From: SSSZ01 sp036732025
GTDB lineage: Bacteria > Pseudomonadota > Gammaproteobacteria > Burkholderiales > Rhodocyclaceae
NCBI GenBank assembly: GCA_036732025.1
Contig: DAINDE010000018.1
Span: 4,362 to 68,361, forward strand
Length of the DNA: 64,000 bases
Direction of reading: 5' to 3'
Notes under the pieces: generated by a model
Database searches by the model: none
Told to the model about the DNA's origin: nothing
What the model saw: only the letters and a program-made list of their open reading frames with translations
Part shown: positions 32,409 through 41,619 of the stretch, piece by piece
How the letters are laid out: every line of letters begins with the position of its first letter
How positions within the stretch are numbered: the first letter of the stretch is position 1
Position numbers and translations under genes: made by a program

Positions 32409-33763
32409 ACTGGCTGCTGTCCGACATCGCCCAGGCCATCAGCGCCCGCCAGGTCGGCGCCGACGTGACCGTCTACGGCGTCTCCACCGACACCCGGGCC
32501 GCCGCCGGCGGGCTGCTCTTCGTCGCCCTCAAGGGCGAGCGCTTCGATGCCCACGATTTTCTCGACCGGGCCCTGGCCGCCGGTGCCGCCGCCCTGGTGG
32601 TGAGCGACGAAACCCGCCTGCCCGCCGGCGCCGCCGCCCTGGTGGTGGAGGACACCCGTCTGGCCCTGGGGTGGATCGCCGCCGTCTGGCGCCGCCGTTT
32701 CACCCTGCCGGTGCTGGCGGTGACCGGTTCCAACGGCAAGACCACGACCAAGGAAATGATCGCCGCCATCCTCAAGGCGGCCTTTGGCAACGCAGTGCTC
32801 GCCACCCGCGGCAACCTCAACAACGATATCGGCCTGCCCCTCACCCTCCTGGGGCTGAACGCCGGCCACCGGGCGGCGGTGATCGAGATGGGCATGAACC
32901 ACCCCGGCGAGATTGCTTACCTGGCCCCCCTCGGCGCGCCGACCGTGGCGGTGGTCACCAACGCCCAGCGCGCCCACCTGGAGGGCATGGGCGACCTGGA
33001 CGAGGTGGCCCGGGAAAAGGGCGCCATCTACGGCGGTCTCACCGCCGGCGGCGTCGCCGTGATCAATGCCGACGACGCCTACGCCGACTACTGGCGCGGC
33101 GTCGCCGCCCCCCACGCCGTGCTGACCTTCGCCATCGACCAGGCCGCCGACGTGCGCGGCGAGGTGCGCCAGCACGGCCTCGACATGACGGTGCACCTGA
33201 CCGCGCCCCAGGGCGAGGCCGACATCCCCCTGCGCGTCCTCGGCCGCCACAATGCCCGCAACGCCGTGGCGGCCGCCGCCGCCTGCCTCGCTGCCGGCAT
33301 CGCCCTTGACGCCGTGGCCGCCGGTCTCTCCGGCTTCACCGGTGTCAAGGGTCGCCTGCAGCGCCGGGCCGGCGAGAACGGCGCCGTCGTCCTCGACGAC
33401 ACTTACAACGCCAACCCCGATTCCGTGCGCGCCGGCATCGACGTGCTGGCCTCCACCATCGGCCGCAAGATCCTCGTCCTCGGCGACATGGGCGAGATCG
33501 GCGAAGCCAGCGCCCAGTACCACGACGAGGTGGGCGGCTACGCCAAGAGCCAGGGCGTCGACCGCCTGCTCACCCTGGGCGAGGTTTCCCGCATCGCCGC
33601 CCGCAACTTCGGCGAGGGAGCCCAGTCCTTCGCCACCGTGGAAGACCTGGTGGCCGTCCTGCGCCCCGAACTCACTCCCGACACCACGGTGCTGGTCAAG
33701 GGATCCCGCTTCATGAAGATGGAGCGGGTCGCCGACGCCATCACCCTCCCGGAGGCCGCCTGA
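32405..33763 (+). CDS. murF: UDP-MurNAc-tripeptide:D-Ala-D-Ala ligase
   Basis: It adds the D-Ala-D-Ala dipeptide, completing the cytoplasmic pentapeptide. The protein has 452 residues. The ATP loop VLAVTGSNGKTTTKEM is at about 101-116, AVIEMGMNHPGEIAYLA follows, and the C-terminal domain has VLDDTYNANPDSV. CAGGAG lies 7 nt before the ATG. The stop overlaps the mraY start (TGATG). Confidence 0.97.
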   Translation: MNWLLSDIAQAISARQVGADVTVYGVSTDTRAAAGGLLFVALKGERFDAHDFLDRALAAGAAALVVSDETRLPAGAAALVVEDTRLALGWIAAVWRRRFTLPVLAVTGSNGKTTTKEMIAAILKAAFGNAVLATRGNLNNDIGLPLTLLGLNAGHRAAVIEMGMNHPGEIAYLAPLGAPTVAVVTNAQRAHLEGMGDLDEVAREKGAIYGGLTAGGVAVINADDAYADYWRGVAAPHAVLTFAIDQAADVRGEVRQHGLDMTVHLTAPQGEADIPLRVLGRHNARNAVAAAAACLAAGIALDAVAAGLSGFTGVKGRLQRRAGENGAVVLDDTYNANPDSVRAGIDVLASTIGRKILVLGDMGEIGEASAQYHDEVGGYAKSQGVDRLLTLGEVSRIAARNFGEGAQSFATVEDLVAVLRPELTPDTTVLVKGSRFMKMERVADAITLPEAA

Positions 33764-34866
33764 TGCTTCTCGCCCTCGCCCAGTGGCTCGCCCAGGACGT
33801 GCGCTTCTTCAACGTCTTCAACTACATCACCCTGCGCACGGTGCTGGCGGCCATGACGGCGCTGCTCATCTCCTTCGCCGCCGGCCCCCGCGTCATCCGC
33901 TGGCTGGCCGCCAAGAAGATCGGCCAGGCAGTGCGTACCGACGGGCCCCAGACCCATCTGGTGAAGTCCGGCACGCCGACCATGGGGGGCGTCCTCATCC
34001 TCATCGCCATCGGCATCACCACGCTGCTGTGGGGCGACCTCACCAACAAGTACGTGTGGACCGTGCTGGTGGTCACCCTGGGCTACGGCATCGTCGGCTG
34101 GTACGACGACTGGAAGAAGGTGGTCTACCGGGACCCCAACGGTCTGGCCAGCCGCTGGAAATTCTTCTGGCAGTCGGTGCTGGGCATCGGCGCCGCGCTC
34201 TTCCTGGCCTTTTCCGCCAAGTCGCCGGCCCAGACCGAACTCATCGTGCCCTTCTTCAAGACCGTGGCCTATCCCCTGGGGGTGGTCGGCTTCATCACCC
34301 TGACCTACTTCGTCATCGTCGGCACCTCCAACGCGGTGAACCTCACCGACGGCCTCGACGGCCTGGCCATCATGCCCACCGTCATGGTGGCCTCGGCCTT
34401 CGCTCTCTTCGCCTACGTCACCGGCCACGCGGTGTACGCCAAGTACCTCTTCATCCCCTACGTGCCGGGGGCCGGCGAGTTGTGCGTCTTCCTCGGCGCC
34501 ATGGCGGGTGCCGGCTTGGGCTTCCTGTGGTTCAACGCCTATCCGGCTGAAGTGTTCATGGGCGACGTCGGGGCGCTCGCCCTGGGCGCCGCCCTGGGCA
34601 CGGTGGCGGTGATCGTCCGCCAGGAAATCGTGCTCCTCATCATGGGCGGCGTCTTCGTTGTCGAGACCCTGTCCGTGATGCTGCAGGTCGCCTACTTCAA
34701 ATACACCAAGAAACGCTTCGGCGAGGGCCGGCGCATCCTGCGCATGGCGCCGCTCCACCACCATTTCGAGCAGACGGGCTGGAAGGAGACCCAGGTCGTC
34801 GTGCGCTTCTGGATCATCACCATCATGCTGGTGCTGATCGGCCTGTCGACCTTGAAGCTGCGCTGA
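33763..34866 (+). CDS. mraY: Phospho-N-acetylmuramoyl-pentapeptide transferase
   Basis: It makes lipid I on the inner membrane by joining the pentapeptide precursor to undecaprenyl phosphate. The protein has 367 residues with about ten membrane helices. Catalytic acidic residues lie in GWYDDWKK (about 113-120) and NLTDGLDGLAIMP (about 193-205). FMGDVGALALG and the histidine block MAPLHHHFEQTGWKE are also present. Start and stop overlap its neighbours. Confidence 0.98.
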   Translation: MLLALAQWLAQDVRFFNVFNYITLRTVLAAMTALLISFAAGPRVIRWLAAKKIGQAVRTDGPQTHLVKSGTPTMGGVLILIAIGITTLLWGDLTNKYVWTVLVVTLGYGIVGWYDDWKKVVYRDPNGLASRWKFFWQSVLGIGAALFLAFSAKSPAQTELIVPFFKTVAYPLGVVGFITLTYFVIVGTSNAVNLTDGLDGLAIMPTVMVASAFALFAYVTGHAVYAKYLFIPYVPGAGELCVFLGAMAGAGLGFLWFNAYPAEVFMGDVGALALGAALGTVAVIVRQEIVLLIMGGVFVVETLSVMLQVAYFKYTKKRFGEGRRILRMAPLHHHFEQTGWKETQVVVRFWIITIMLVLIGLSTLKLR

Positions 34867-36218
34867 TGGAACTCCAGGGCAAACGCATCCTCGTCGTCGG
34901 GCTCGGTGAGTCGGGACTGGCCATGGCCAAGTGGCTGGGCCGGCAGGGGGCGTGCGTGCGGGTGGCCGATTCCCGGGAGAACCCGCCCAACGTCGAGGCC
35001 CTGCGTGCCACCGTGCCGGATGCGGAACTGGTGGCCGGCCCCTTCGCCGACGCCACCTTCGCCGGTGCGGATCTGATCGCCCTCTCGCCGGGCGTGCCCA
35101 AGGCCACGCCCCAGGTGGCCAATGCCGCTGTGCCGGTGATTTCCGAAATCGAGCTGTTCGCCGCCGGGGTGCGGGAACTGGCACCGGCGTCGAAGATCGT
35201 CGCCATCACCGGTAGCAATGGCAAGACCACCACCACGGCCCTGACCGCCCACCTCCTGAACGGGGCCGGCGTGCCGGCGGTAGCCTGCGGCAACATCTCG
35301 CCGTCGGCCCTCGACGCCCTCATGGAGGCACTTGATACGGGCCGGCTGCCTGCCGTCTGGGTGGTGGAACTGTCCAGCTTCCAGCTGGAGACCACCGACC
35401 ACCTGAACGCCGCCGCCGCCACCCTGCTCAACGTTTCCGAGGACCACCTCGATCGCTACGAAGGCAGCCTGGCCAACTATGCCGCCGCCAAGTCCCGCGT
35501 CTTCCAGGGCAAGGGCCTCATGGTGCTCAACCGCGCCGACGACTGGTCCATGGCCAACGGCCGTTGTGGCCGCACGATGGTGACCTTCGGTCTCGACGCC
35601 GCGCCGCGCAGCAGCGACTACGGCCTGGCGGGCGGCTGCATCTGCCGCGGCCAGGAGCGCCTGGTGGCACTGGCCGACCTCAGGGTCGCCGGCCTGCATA
35701 ACGCCGCCAACGCCATGGCCGCCCTGGCCCTTTGCGAAGCCGTGGGGGTCGCGCCGGCCCGCCTGGTGGCGCCGCTCAAGGCCTTCTCGGGCCTGCCTCA
35801 CCGGGTCGAGACAGTGGCCGAGAAGGGCGGCGTCCTTTACGTGGACGATTCCAAGGGCACCAACGTCGGCGCCACCCTGGCCGCCATCGAGGGCCTGGGC
35901 CGCAAGGTGGCCATCGTCCTCGGCGGCGACGGCAAGGGCCAGGATTTCTCGCCGCTGCTGCCGGCCCTCAAGGCCCATGGCCGTGCCGCCGCCCTCATCG
36001 GCCGCGACGCCGCGGCCATCGAGGCCGCCATCGCCGACGCCGGCATCCCCCTGCGGCGCTGCGCCGACATGGCCGACGCCGTGGGCTGGCTGGCCAGCCA
36101 GGCCCGGCCGGGGGATTGCGTGCTGCTCTCGCCGGCCTGCGCCAGCCTCGACATGTACCGGAACTACGCCCATCGCGCCGAAGCCTTCGTCGCCGCGGTG
36201 GGGGAGATCGCACCATGA
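34866..36218 (+). CDS. murD: UDP-MurNAc-L-Ala:D-glutamate ligase
   Basis: It adds D-glutamate to UDP-MurNAc-L-alanine. The protein has 450 residues. An N-terminal Rossmann fold begins ILVVGLGESGLAMAKWL. The ATP loop VAITGSNGKTTTTALT is at about 112-127, and the C-terminal domain shows YVDDSKGTNVGATLAA. It starts on the mraY stop and overlaps ftsW by 4 bp (ATGA). Confidence 0.97.
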   Translation: MELQGKRILVVGLGESGLAMAKWLGRQGACVRVADSRENPPNVEALRATVPDAELVAGPFADATFAGADLIALSPGVPKATPQVANAAVPVISEIELFAAGVRELAPASKIVAITGSNGKTTTTALTAHLLNGAGVPAVACGNISPSALDALMEALDTGRLPAVWVVELSSFQLETTDHLNAAAATLLNVSEDHLDRYEGSLANYAAAKSRVFQGKGLMVLNRADDWSMANGRCGRTMVTFGLDAAPRSSDYGLAGGCICRGQERLVALADLRVAGLHNAANAMAALALCEAVGVAPARLVAPLKAFSGLPHRVETVAEKGGVLYVDDSKGTNVGATLAAIEGLGRKVAIVLGGDGKGQDFSPLLPALKAHGRAAALIGRDAAAIEAAIADAGIPLRRCADMADAVGWLASQARPGDCVLLSPACASLDMYRNYAHRAEAFVAAVGEIAP

Positions 36219-37378
36219 TGCTCGCCGCCCTCGACGCCCCCCGCCGCGAAGTGGCCGAGATCGACCACGCCCTGCTGTGGGGCACCCTGCTCCTGCTCTT
36301 TACCGGCCTGGTGATGGTCTATTCCTCGTCCATCGCCACCGCCGAGGGCAGCCGCGCCTTCGGCCACCAGCCGGCCTACTTCCTGGTGCGCCACGGGGTC
36401 TTCCTGTGCATTGGCCTGGTGGCCGCCGCCGTCGCCTTCCAGATTCCCCTGTCCCTGTGGCAGAAGTATGCCCCCTGGCTCTTCATGGCCGGGGTCGTCC
36501 TCCTCGCCATCGTCCTCGTTCCCGGCCTGGGGCGCGACGTCAATGGCGCTCGCCGCTGGCTGCCCCTGGGCTTCGCCAACCTGCAGCCGTCCGAGCTGAT
36601 GAAGCTCTTCGCCGTGCTCTACGCCGCCGACTACACCGTGCGCAAGATTTCCGTCATGCACGACCTGAAGAAGGCCTTCCTGCCCATGTTCGGCGCCATG
36701 GTGGTGGTCGGCACGTTGCTCCTCAAGGAGCCGGACTTTGGCGCCTTCGTGGTCATCATCGCCATCGCCATGGGCATCCTCTTCCTCGGCGGCCTCAAGG
36801 CCCGCCTCTTCGCCATCCTCATCCTCGGGCTGCTGGCGGCCTTCACGGTCCTGATCATCGTCTCTCCCTACCGCCGCGACCGGGTCTTCGGCTTCATGGA
36901 CCCCTGGGCCGATGCCTTCGGCCGGGGCTACCAGCTTTCCCATTCCCTCATCGCCTTCGGCCGCGGCGAACTCTTCGGCGTCGGCCTGGGTGCCAGCGTC
37001 GAGAAGCTCTTCTACCTGCCGGAAGCCCACACCGATTTCCTCCTCGCCGTCATCGCCGAGGAACTCGGCTTCGTCGGCGTGCTGGCCGTGGTGCTCCTCT
37101 TCGCCCTCCTGGTCCAGCGGGCCTTCGCCATCGGCCGCCGCAGCGTCCAGCTCGACCGCCTCTACCCGGCCCTGGTGGCCATGGGCATCGGCATCTGGCT
37201 GGGGGTGCAGTCCTTCATCAACATGGGCGTGAACATGGGCCTCCTGCCCACCAAGGGCCTCACCCTGCCGCTGATGAGCTTCGGCGGCTCGGGGATTCTC
37301 GCCAACTGCGTGGCGCTGGCCATCCTTCTGCGCGTTGATTGGGAAAATCGGCAATTGATGCGCGGAGGCAAGTTATGA
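36215..37378 (+). CDS. ftsW: Septal peptidoglycan glycosyltransferase FtsW
   Basis: A SEDS-family enzyme polymerising lipid II at the septum with FtsI. The protein has 387 residues and ten membrane helices. SEDS motifs: VNGARRWLPLGFANLQPSEL (about 109-128), KEPDFGAFVVI, and near the end MGLLPTKGLTLPLMSFGGSG. GGGGGAG precedes the first ATG. The final codons (ENRQLMRGGKL, stop) sit in the left arm of a 16-bp inverted repeat. A diverged copy of the same ending lies 122 bp further on, directly before murG; see the separate entry. Confidence 0.96.
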   Translation: MMLAALDAPRREVAEIDHALLWGTLLLLFTGLVMVYSSSIATAEGSRAFGHQPAYFLVRHGVFLCIGLVAAAVAFQIPLSLWQKYAPWLFMAGVVLLAIVLVPGLGRDVNGARRWLPLGFANLQPSELMKLFAVLYAADYTVRKISVMHDLKKAFLPMFGAMVVVGTLLLKEPDFGAFVVIIAIAMGILFLGGLKARLFAILILGLLAAFTVLIIVSPYRRDRVFGFMDPWADAFGRGYQLSHSLIAFGRGELFGVGLGASVEKLFYLPEAHTDFLLAVIAEELGFVGVLAVVLLFALLVQRAFAIGRRSVQLDRLYPALVAMGIGIWLGVQSFINMGVNMGLLPTKGLTLPLMSFGGSGILANCVALAILLRVDWENRQLMRGGKL

Positions 37379-37411
37379 AGCCGCAAGCGTTGAATCATCA
37401 ATTGCCGATTT
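37345..37411 (+). repeat. 16-bp perfect inverted repeat straddling the ftsW stop codon
   Basis: AAATCGGCAATTGATG (37345-37360) is exactly inverse-complementary to 37396-37411. The 35-nt loop contains the end of ftsW and can form a smaller inner stem (GCGG 37362-37365 with CCGC 37381-37384). In the polycistronic mRNA this would be a strong hairpin between ftsW and murG. There is no U run, so processing or attenuation is more likely than simple termination. Confidence 0.7.
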
Positions 37412-37500
37412 CGTCGCAGGCTAACCCGGCGCAGCCGGTGTTAAGCGCGCAGCGCGGCCGGAGACAAAACAGGCGGCTCATGCGCGGGGGCAAGCTATGA
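37347..37500 (+). repeat. Duplicated ftsW tail / 122-bp insertion between ftsW and murG
   Basis: The last codons of ftsW (NRQLMRGGKL-stop, 37347-37378) are repeated as NRRLMRGGKL-stop at 37469-37500. Over the final 20 bases 18 are identical. The second copy overlaps the murG start as ATGA, the coupling seen at most other junctions of this cluster. This suggests that the second copy is the ancestral ftsW end and that about 122 bp have been inserted or duplicated. The intervening DNA encodes nothing I recognise. Confidence 0.65.
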
Positions 37501-38555
37501 GCAAGACCCTCCTCGTCATGGCCGGCGGCACCGGCGGCCACATCTTCCCCGCCCTGGCCGTCGCCGAGAAGATGCGCGAACGCGGCTGGCGCGTCGTCTG
37601 GATGGGCAATCCGGAGGGCATGGAAGCACGCCGCGTGCCCCAGCGCGGCTTCGAGATGGTGTGGGTGAAGTTCGGCGCCCTGCGCGGCAAGGGCATTGTG
37701 CGCAAGCTGCTGCTGCCCCTAAACCTCCTCAAGGGTTTCTGGCAGGCCTTGAAGGCCATCCGCCAGCTGCGGCCCGACGTGGTGCTGGGCATGGGCGGCT
37801 ACATCACCTTCCCTGGTGGGATGATGGCGGCCCTGCTGGGGGTGCCCCTGGTGGTGCATGAGCAGAATTCCGTGGCCGGGCTGGCCAACCGGGTGCTGGC
37901 CAGCGTCGCCGACCGGGTCGTCACCGGCTTTCCCGGGGTGCTGAAGCGCGGCGCCTGGGTGGGCAATCCGGTGCGGCCGGAAATCGCTGCCCTGCCGGCC
38001 CCGGCGGAACGCCTGAAGGAGCGGTCCGGCAGCCTGCACCTGCTGGTCATCGGCGGCAGCCTGGGGGCCAAGGTGCTGAACGAGGTCATCCCCCAGGGGC
38101 TGGCCCAGCTCAACGCCGATGAGCTGCCCCAGGTCGTCCACCAGGCCGGCGAGCAGCATCTGGAGGCCCTCAAGGCCAACTACGCCGCCGCCGGCATCCA
38201 CGCCCACTGCGTCGCCTTCATCGACGACATGGCCGGCGCCTACGAATGGGCCGACCTGGTCATCTGCCGGGCTGGGGCGCTGACCGTCGCCGAACTGGCC
38301 GCCGCCGGCGTGCCGGCCATCCTGGTGCCTTTCCCCCATGCGGTGGATGACCACCAGACGGGCAACGCCAAATTCCTGGTCCATGCCGGCGGCGCCTTCC
38401 TGCTGCCCCAGGGCGAGCTGAACCCCGAGTCCGTGGCCCTCATCCGCAACTACAACCGCAGCCAGTTGCTGGAAATGGCCGAGAAGGCCCGCAGCCTGGC
38501 CAAGCCCGACGCCACCGAAGACGTGGCCAATGTCTGTTCCGAGGTGGCGAAATGA
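37497..38555 (+). CDS. murG: UDP-GlcNAc:undecaprenyl-PP-MurNAc-pentapeptide GlcNAc transferase
   Basis: It makes lipid II at the inner face of the membrane. The protein has 352 residues, a GT-B glycosyltransferase. Motifs are the glycine-rich MAGGTGGHIFPALAVAE (about 8-24), GMGGYITFPGGMMA, VIGGSLGAKVLNE, and the UDP-GlcNAc-binding CRAGALTVAELAAAGVPAI (about 258-276). CGGGGGC serves as ribosome site. The stop overlaps the murC start. Confidence 0.97.
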   Translation: MSKTLLVMAGGTGGHIFPALAVAEKMRERGWRVVWMGNPEGMEARRVPQRGFEMVWVKFGALRGKGIVRKLLLPLNLLKGFWQALKAIRQLRPDVVLGMGGYITFPGGMMAALLGVPLVVHEQNSVAGLANRVLASVADRVVTGFPGVLKRGAWVGNPVRPEIAALPAPAERLKERSGSLHLLVIGGSLGAKVLNEVIPQGLAQLNADELPQVVHQAGEQHLEALKANYAAAGIHAHCVAFIDDMAGAYEWADLVICRAGALTVAELAAAGVPAILVPFPHAVDDHQTGNAKFLVHAGGAFLLPQGELNPESVALIRNYNRSQLLEMAEKARSLAKPDATEDVANVCSEVAK

Positions 38556-39943
38556 AACACAAGGTCAAGAACATCCACTTCGTCGGCGTCGGCGGCGCCG
38601 GCATGAGCGGCATCGCCGAGGTGCTGGCCAACCTGGGTTACGCCGTTTCCGGCTCCGATCTCGCCGCCAGCGCCACCACCCGCCGTCTGGAGGCCCAGGG
38701 GGTGAAGGTCCACATTGGCCACGCCGCCAGGAACGTCGCCAAGGCCGACGCCGTGGTGGTGTCCACGGCGGTCAAGGCCGACAACCCGGAGGTGGTGGCC
38801 GCTCGCGAGCGCAAGATCCCCGTGGTGCCCCGGGCCCAGATGCTGGCCGAGCTGATGCGCCTGAAGCAGGGCATCGCCATCGCCGGTACCCACGGCAAGA
38901 CCACCACCACCAGCCTGGTCACCAGCATCCTGGCCGAGGGCGGCATCGACCCCACCTTTGTCATCGGCGGCCGCTTGAACGCCGCCGGCGCCAACGCCAA
39001 GCTGGGGCAGGGCGACTTCCTGGTGGCCGAGGCCGACGAGTCGGACGCCTCCTTCCTCTACCTGTCGCCGGTCATCTCGGTGGTCACCAACATCGACGCC
39101 GACCACATGGAGACCTACGGCCACGACTTCGAGCGGCTGAAGGGCGCCTTCGTCGATTTCCTCAACCGCCTGCCCTTCTACGGCGTGGCGGTGCTCTGCG
39201 CCGACGACGCCAACGTGCGCGCCATCCTGCCCGCCGTCCCGAAGCAGATCGTCACCTACGGCCTCGATCCGGCGGCCAACGTCCATGCCGAGAACGTGCG
39301 GGCGGTGGACGGCCAGATGCAGTTCGACGCCGTGCGGGTCAACGGCAGCGTTTCCCGCCTGCCCATCACCCTCAACCTGCCCGGCATGCACAACGTCTTG
39401 AACGCCCTGGCCGCCATCGCCGTGGCCACCGAGGTGCAGGTGCCCGACGCCGCCATCATCAAGGCCCTGGCCGAGTTCAAGGGCGTCGGCCGCCGCTTCC
39501 AGCGCTACGGCGAAGTGGCCCTGCCGGCCGGCGGCAGCTTCACCCTGGTGGACGACTACGGCCACCACCCGGTGGAAATGGCGGCGACCCTGGCCGCCGC
39601 CCGCGGCGCCTTTCCGGGCCGCCGGCTGGTGCTGGCCTTCCAGCCCCACCGCTACACCCGCACCCGCGATTGCTTCGAGGACTTCGTCAAGGTGCTGAGC
39701 ACGGTCGATGCCCTGTTGCTGGCCGAAGTCTATGCCGCCGGCGAGGTGCCCATCGTCGCCGCCGACGGCCGCTCCCTGGCCCGGGCGCTCCGCGTGGCGG
39801 GCAAGGTGGAGCCGGTGTTCGTCGAGGACATCGCGGCCATGCCGCAAACCATTCTGGATGTCGCCCGTGACGGCGACGTGGTATTGACCATGGGCGCCGG
39901 CTCCATCGGCGGCGTGCCGGGGAAGTTGGTGGAAAGCAAATGA
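38552..39943 (+). CDS. murC: UDP-N-acetylmuramate:L-alanine ligase
   Basis: The first amino-acid addition in peptidoglycan synthesis. The protein has 463 residues. The N-terminal nucleotide fold reads IHFVGVGGAGMSGIAEVL (about 8-25). The ATP loop is IAGTHGKTTTTSLV (about 110-123), followed by EADESDASFLYL, and the C-terminal domain has VDDYGHHPVEM. It overlaps both murG and ddlB by 4 bp. Confidence 0.98.
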   Translation: MKHKVKNIHFVGVGGAGMSGIAEVLANLGYAVSGSDLAASATTRRLEAQGVKVHIGHAARNVAKADAVVVSTAVKADNPEVVAARERKIPVVPRAQMLAELMRLKQGIAIAGTHGKTTTTSLVTSILAEGGIDPTFVIGGRLNAAGANAKLGQGDFLVAEADESDASFLYLSPVISVVTNIDADHMETYGHDFERLKGAFVDFLNRLPFYGVAVLCADDANVRAILPAVPKQIVTYGLDPAANVHAENVRAVDGQMQFDAVRVNGSVSRLPITLNLPGMHNVLNALAAIAVATEVQVPDAAIIKALAEFKGVGRRFQRYGEVALPAGGSFTLVDDYGHHPVEMAATLAAARGAFPGRRLVLAFQPHRYTRTRDCFEDFVKVLSTVDALLLAEVYAAGEVPIVAADGRSLARALRVAGKVEPVFVEDIAAMPQTILDVARDGDVVLTMGAGSIGGVPGKLVESK

Positions 39944-40845
39944 CGGATTTCGGCAAAGTCGCGGTCCTTTTCGGCGGCACCTCCGCCGAAAGGGAAGTTT
40001 CCCTGAATAGCGGTTCCCGGGTGCTGGCCGCCCTCCAGGGCCAGGGCATCGACGCCCACGCCTACGACCCGGCCAGCGAACCTCTCGACGCCTTGAAGGG
40101 CTACGACCGCGCCTTCATCGCGCTGCACGGGCGCCACGGCGAGGACGGCACCATCCAGGGCGCCCTGGAGATGATGCGCATCCCCTACACCGGTTCCGGC
40201 GTACTGGCGTCTGCCCTGGCCATGGACAAGTTCCGCACCAAGCTGATGTGGCAGGCAGCTGGCCTCCCCATTCCCGAATACGCCCTGCTGCGCGCCGATT
40301 CCGACTTCGCCGAGGTGGAGGAGGAGCTGGGCCTGCCGCTCTTCGTCAAGCCCGCCCGGGAGGGCTCGTCCATCGGCGTCAGCAAGGTCAAGGCCCGCGG
40401 CGACTTGCGGGACGCCTACCTCGAAGCGGCCCGCCACGACCCCCTGGTCATCGCCGAGAAGGGCGTCATGGGGGGCGAATACACCGTCGGCATCCTGGGT
40501 GACCAGGTGCTGCCCATCATCAAGATCGAGCCGGCGACGGAATGGTACGACTACGAGGCCAAGTACCTGCGCGACGACAACACCTACCGCTGCCCCTGCG
40601 GCCTGCCCGCCGAGCTGGAGACACGCATCCAGAAGGAAGCCCTGGAGGCCTTCCGCGTCCTCGACGGCCGCGGCTGGGGCCGGGTGGATTTCCTCATGGA
40701 CGAGGAAGGCAAACATTACTTCCTGGAAGTGAACACGGCACCCGGCATGACCGACCACTCCCTGGTGCCCATGGCGGCCAGGGTGGCGGGCATGGACTAC
40801 CCGACCCTGGTGCGCAAGGTTCTCGAACTGGCGGCCAACGACTGA
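39940..40845 (+). CDS. ddlB: D-alanine:D-alanine ligase
   Basis: It makes the D-Ala-D-Ala dipeptide used by MurF. The protein has 301 residues with the ATP-grasp fold. It opens VAVLFGGTSAEREVSLNSG (about 7-25). The central block LFVKPAREGSSIGVSKV and the metal site FLMDEEGKHYFLEVNTAPGM near the C-terminus are typical of DdlB. It is coupled to murC. ftsQ begins 14 bp downstream. Confidence 0.97.
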   Translation: MTDFGKVAVLFGGTSAEREVSLNSGSRVLAALQGQGIDAHAYDPASEPLDALKGYDRAFIALHGRHGEDGTIQGALEMMRIPYTGSGVLASALAMDKFRTKLMWQAAGLPIPEYALLRADSDFAEVEEELGLPLFVKPAREGSSIGVSKVKARGDLRDAYLEAARHDPLVIAEKGVMGGEYTVGILGDQVLPIIKIEPATEWYDYEAKYLRDDNTYRCPCGLPAELETRIQKEALEAFRVLDGRGWGRVDFLMDEEGKHYFLEVNTAPGMTDHSLVPMAARVAGMDYPTLVRKVLELAAND

Positions 40846-40859
40846 GACGATGAAGACGC

Positions 40860-41615
40860 ATGTGGAACAAGCCCCCCGTCCTCAATGCCATTGCCGACCT
40901 GCTCTTCGTGGCGGCGGCAGCAGCCTTGCTGGCGGCCCTGGCGGTGTGGCTGGTGCGCATGCCGTCGCTGCCGGTGCGGCAGGTGGTATTCACCGAGGAG
41001 TTGCGGCACGTGCGGCGGCTGGAGGTGGAACAGGTGCTGCCGGCGGCCCTCAAGGGCAATTTCTTCAGCCTCAACCTGGAAGCGGTGCGTGGGGCGCTGG
41101 AAAAGCTGCCCTGGGTGCGCCGGGTGGACGTGCGCCGGGTGTGGCCGGCGCGGCTGGAGGTGCGGGTCGAGGAACACGTGCCGGTGGCGCGCTGGGAAGA
41201 GAGCACCAAGGGCGGGCGCAACGAACTGGTGAACAGCCACGGCGAGGTCTTCGCGGCACTGTTGCCGGAAAAGGAAGGCGCGGGGCTGCCCTTGCTGTTC
41301 GGGCCGGCCGGGACGGCGCCGGAGCTGTTGCAGCGCCATGGCGAGTGGATTGCCGCCTTCGCCCCTCTCGGCCGGCGGCCGGTGCAGGTGTTGTTGTCGC
41401 CGCGCCTGTCCTGGCAGTTGCGCCTGGACGATGGGCTGCTGGTGGAATTGGGAAGGGAGCAGCCGAAGTCGCCGGTAGGGGTGCGGCTGCGGCGTTTTCT
41501 GGAGGTTTATCCGGAGACGGTGGCCAGGCGCTCGCCGCCGCCGACGGTCGTGGATTTGCGGTATCCCAACGGTTTCGCCATGCGGGGCGCTGGGTCTGAG
41601 GGGAAGGGAAGCTAA
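40860..41615 (+). CDS. ftsQ: Cell division protein FtsQ
   Basis: A bitopic divisome protein that recruits FtsBL. The protein has 251 residues. A short cytoplasmic part is followed by one membrane helix (about 9-31) and a POTRA domain (about 38-108: LPVRQVVFTEELRHV through ALEKLPWVRRVDVRRVWP). The beta domain contains SHGEVFAALL and VDLRYPNGFAMR near its end. ftsA follows after 4 bp. Confidence 0.96.
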   Translation: MWNKPPVLNAIADLLFVAAAAALLAALAVWLVRMPSLPVRQVVFTEELRHVRRLEVEQVLPAALKGNFFSLNLEAVRGALEKLPWVRRVDVRRVWPARLEVRVEEHVPVARWEESTKGGRNELVNSHGEVFAALLPEKEGAGLPLLFGPAGTAPELLQRHGEWIAAFAPLGRRPVQVLLSPRLSWQLRLDDGLLVELGREQPKSPVGVRLRRFLEVYPETVARRSPPPTVVDLRYPNGFAMRGAGSEGKGS

Positions 41616-41619
41616 GGAA

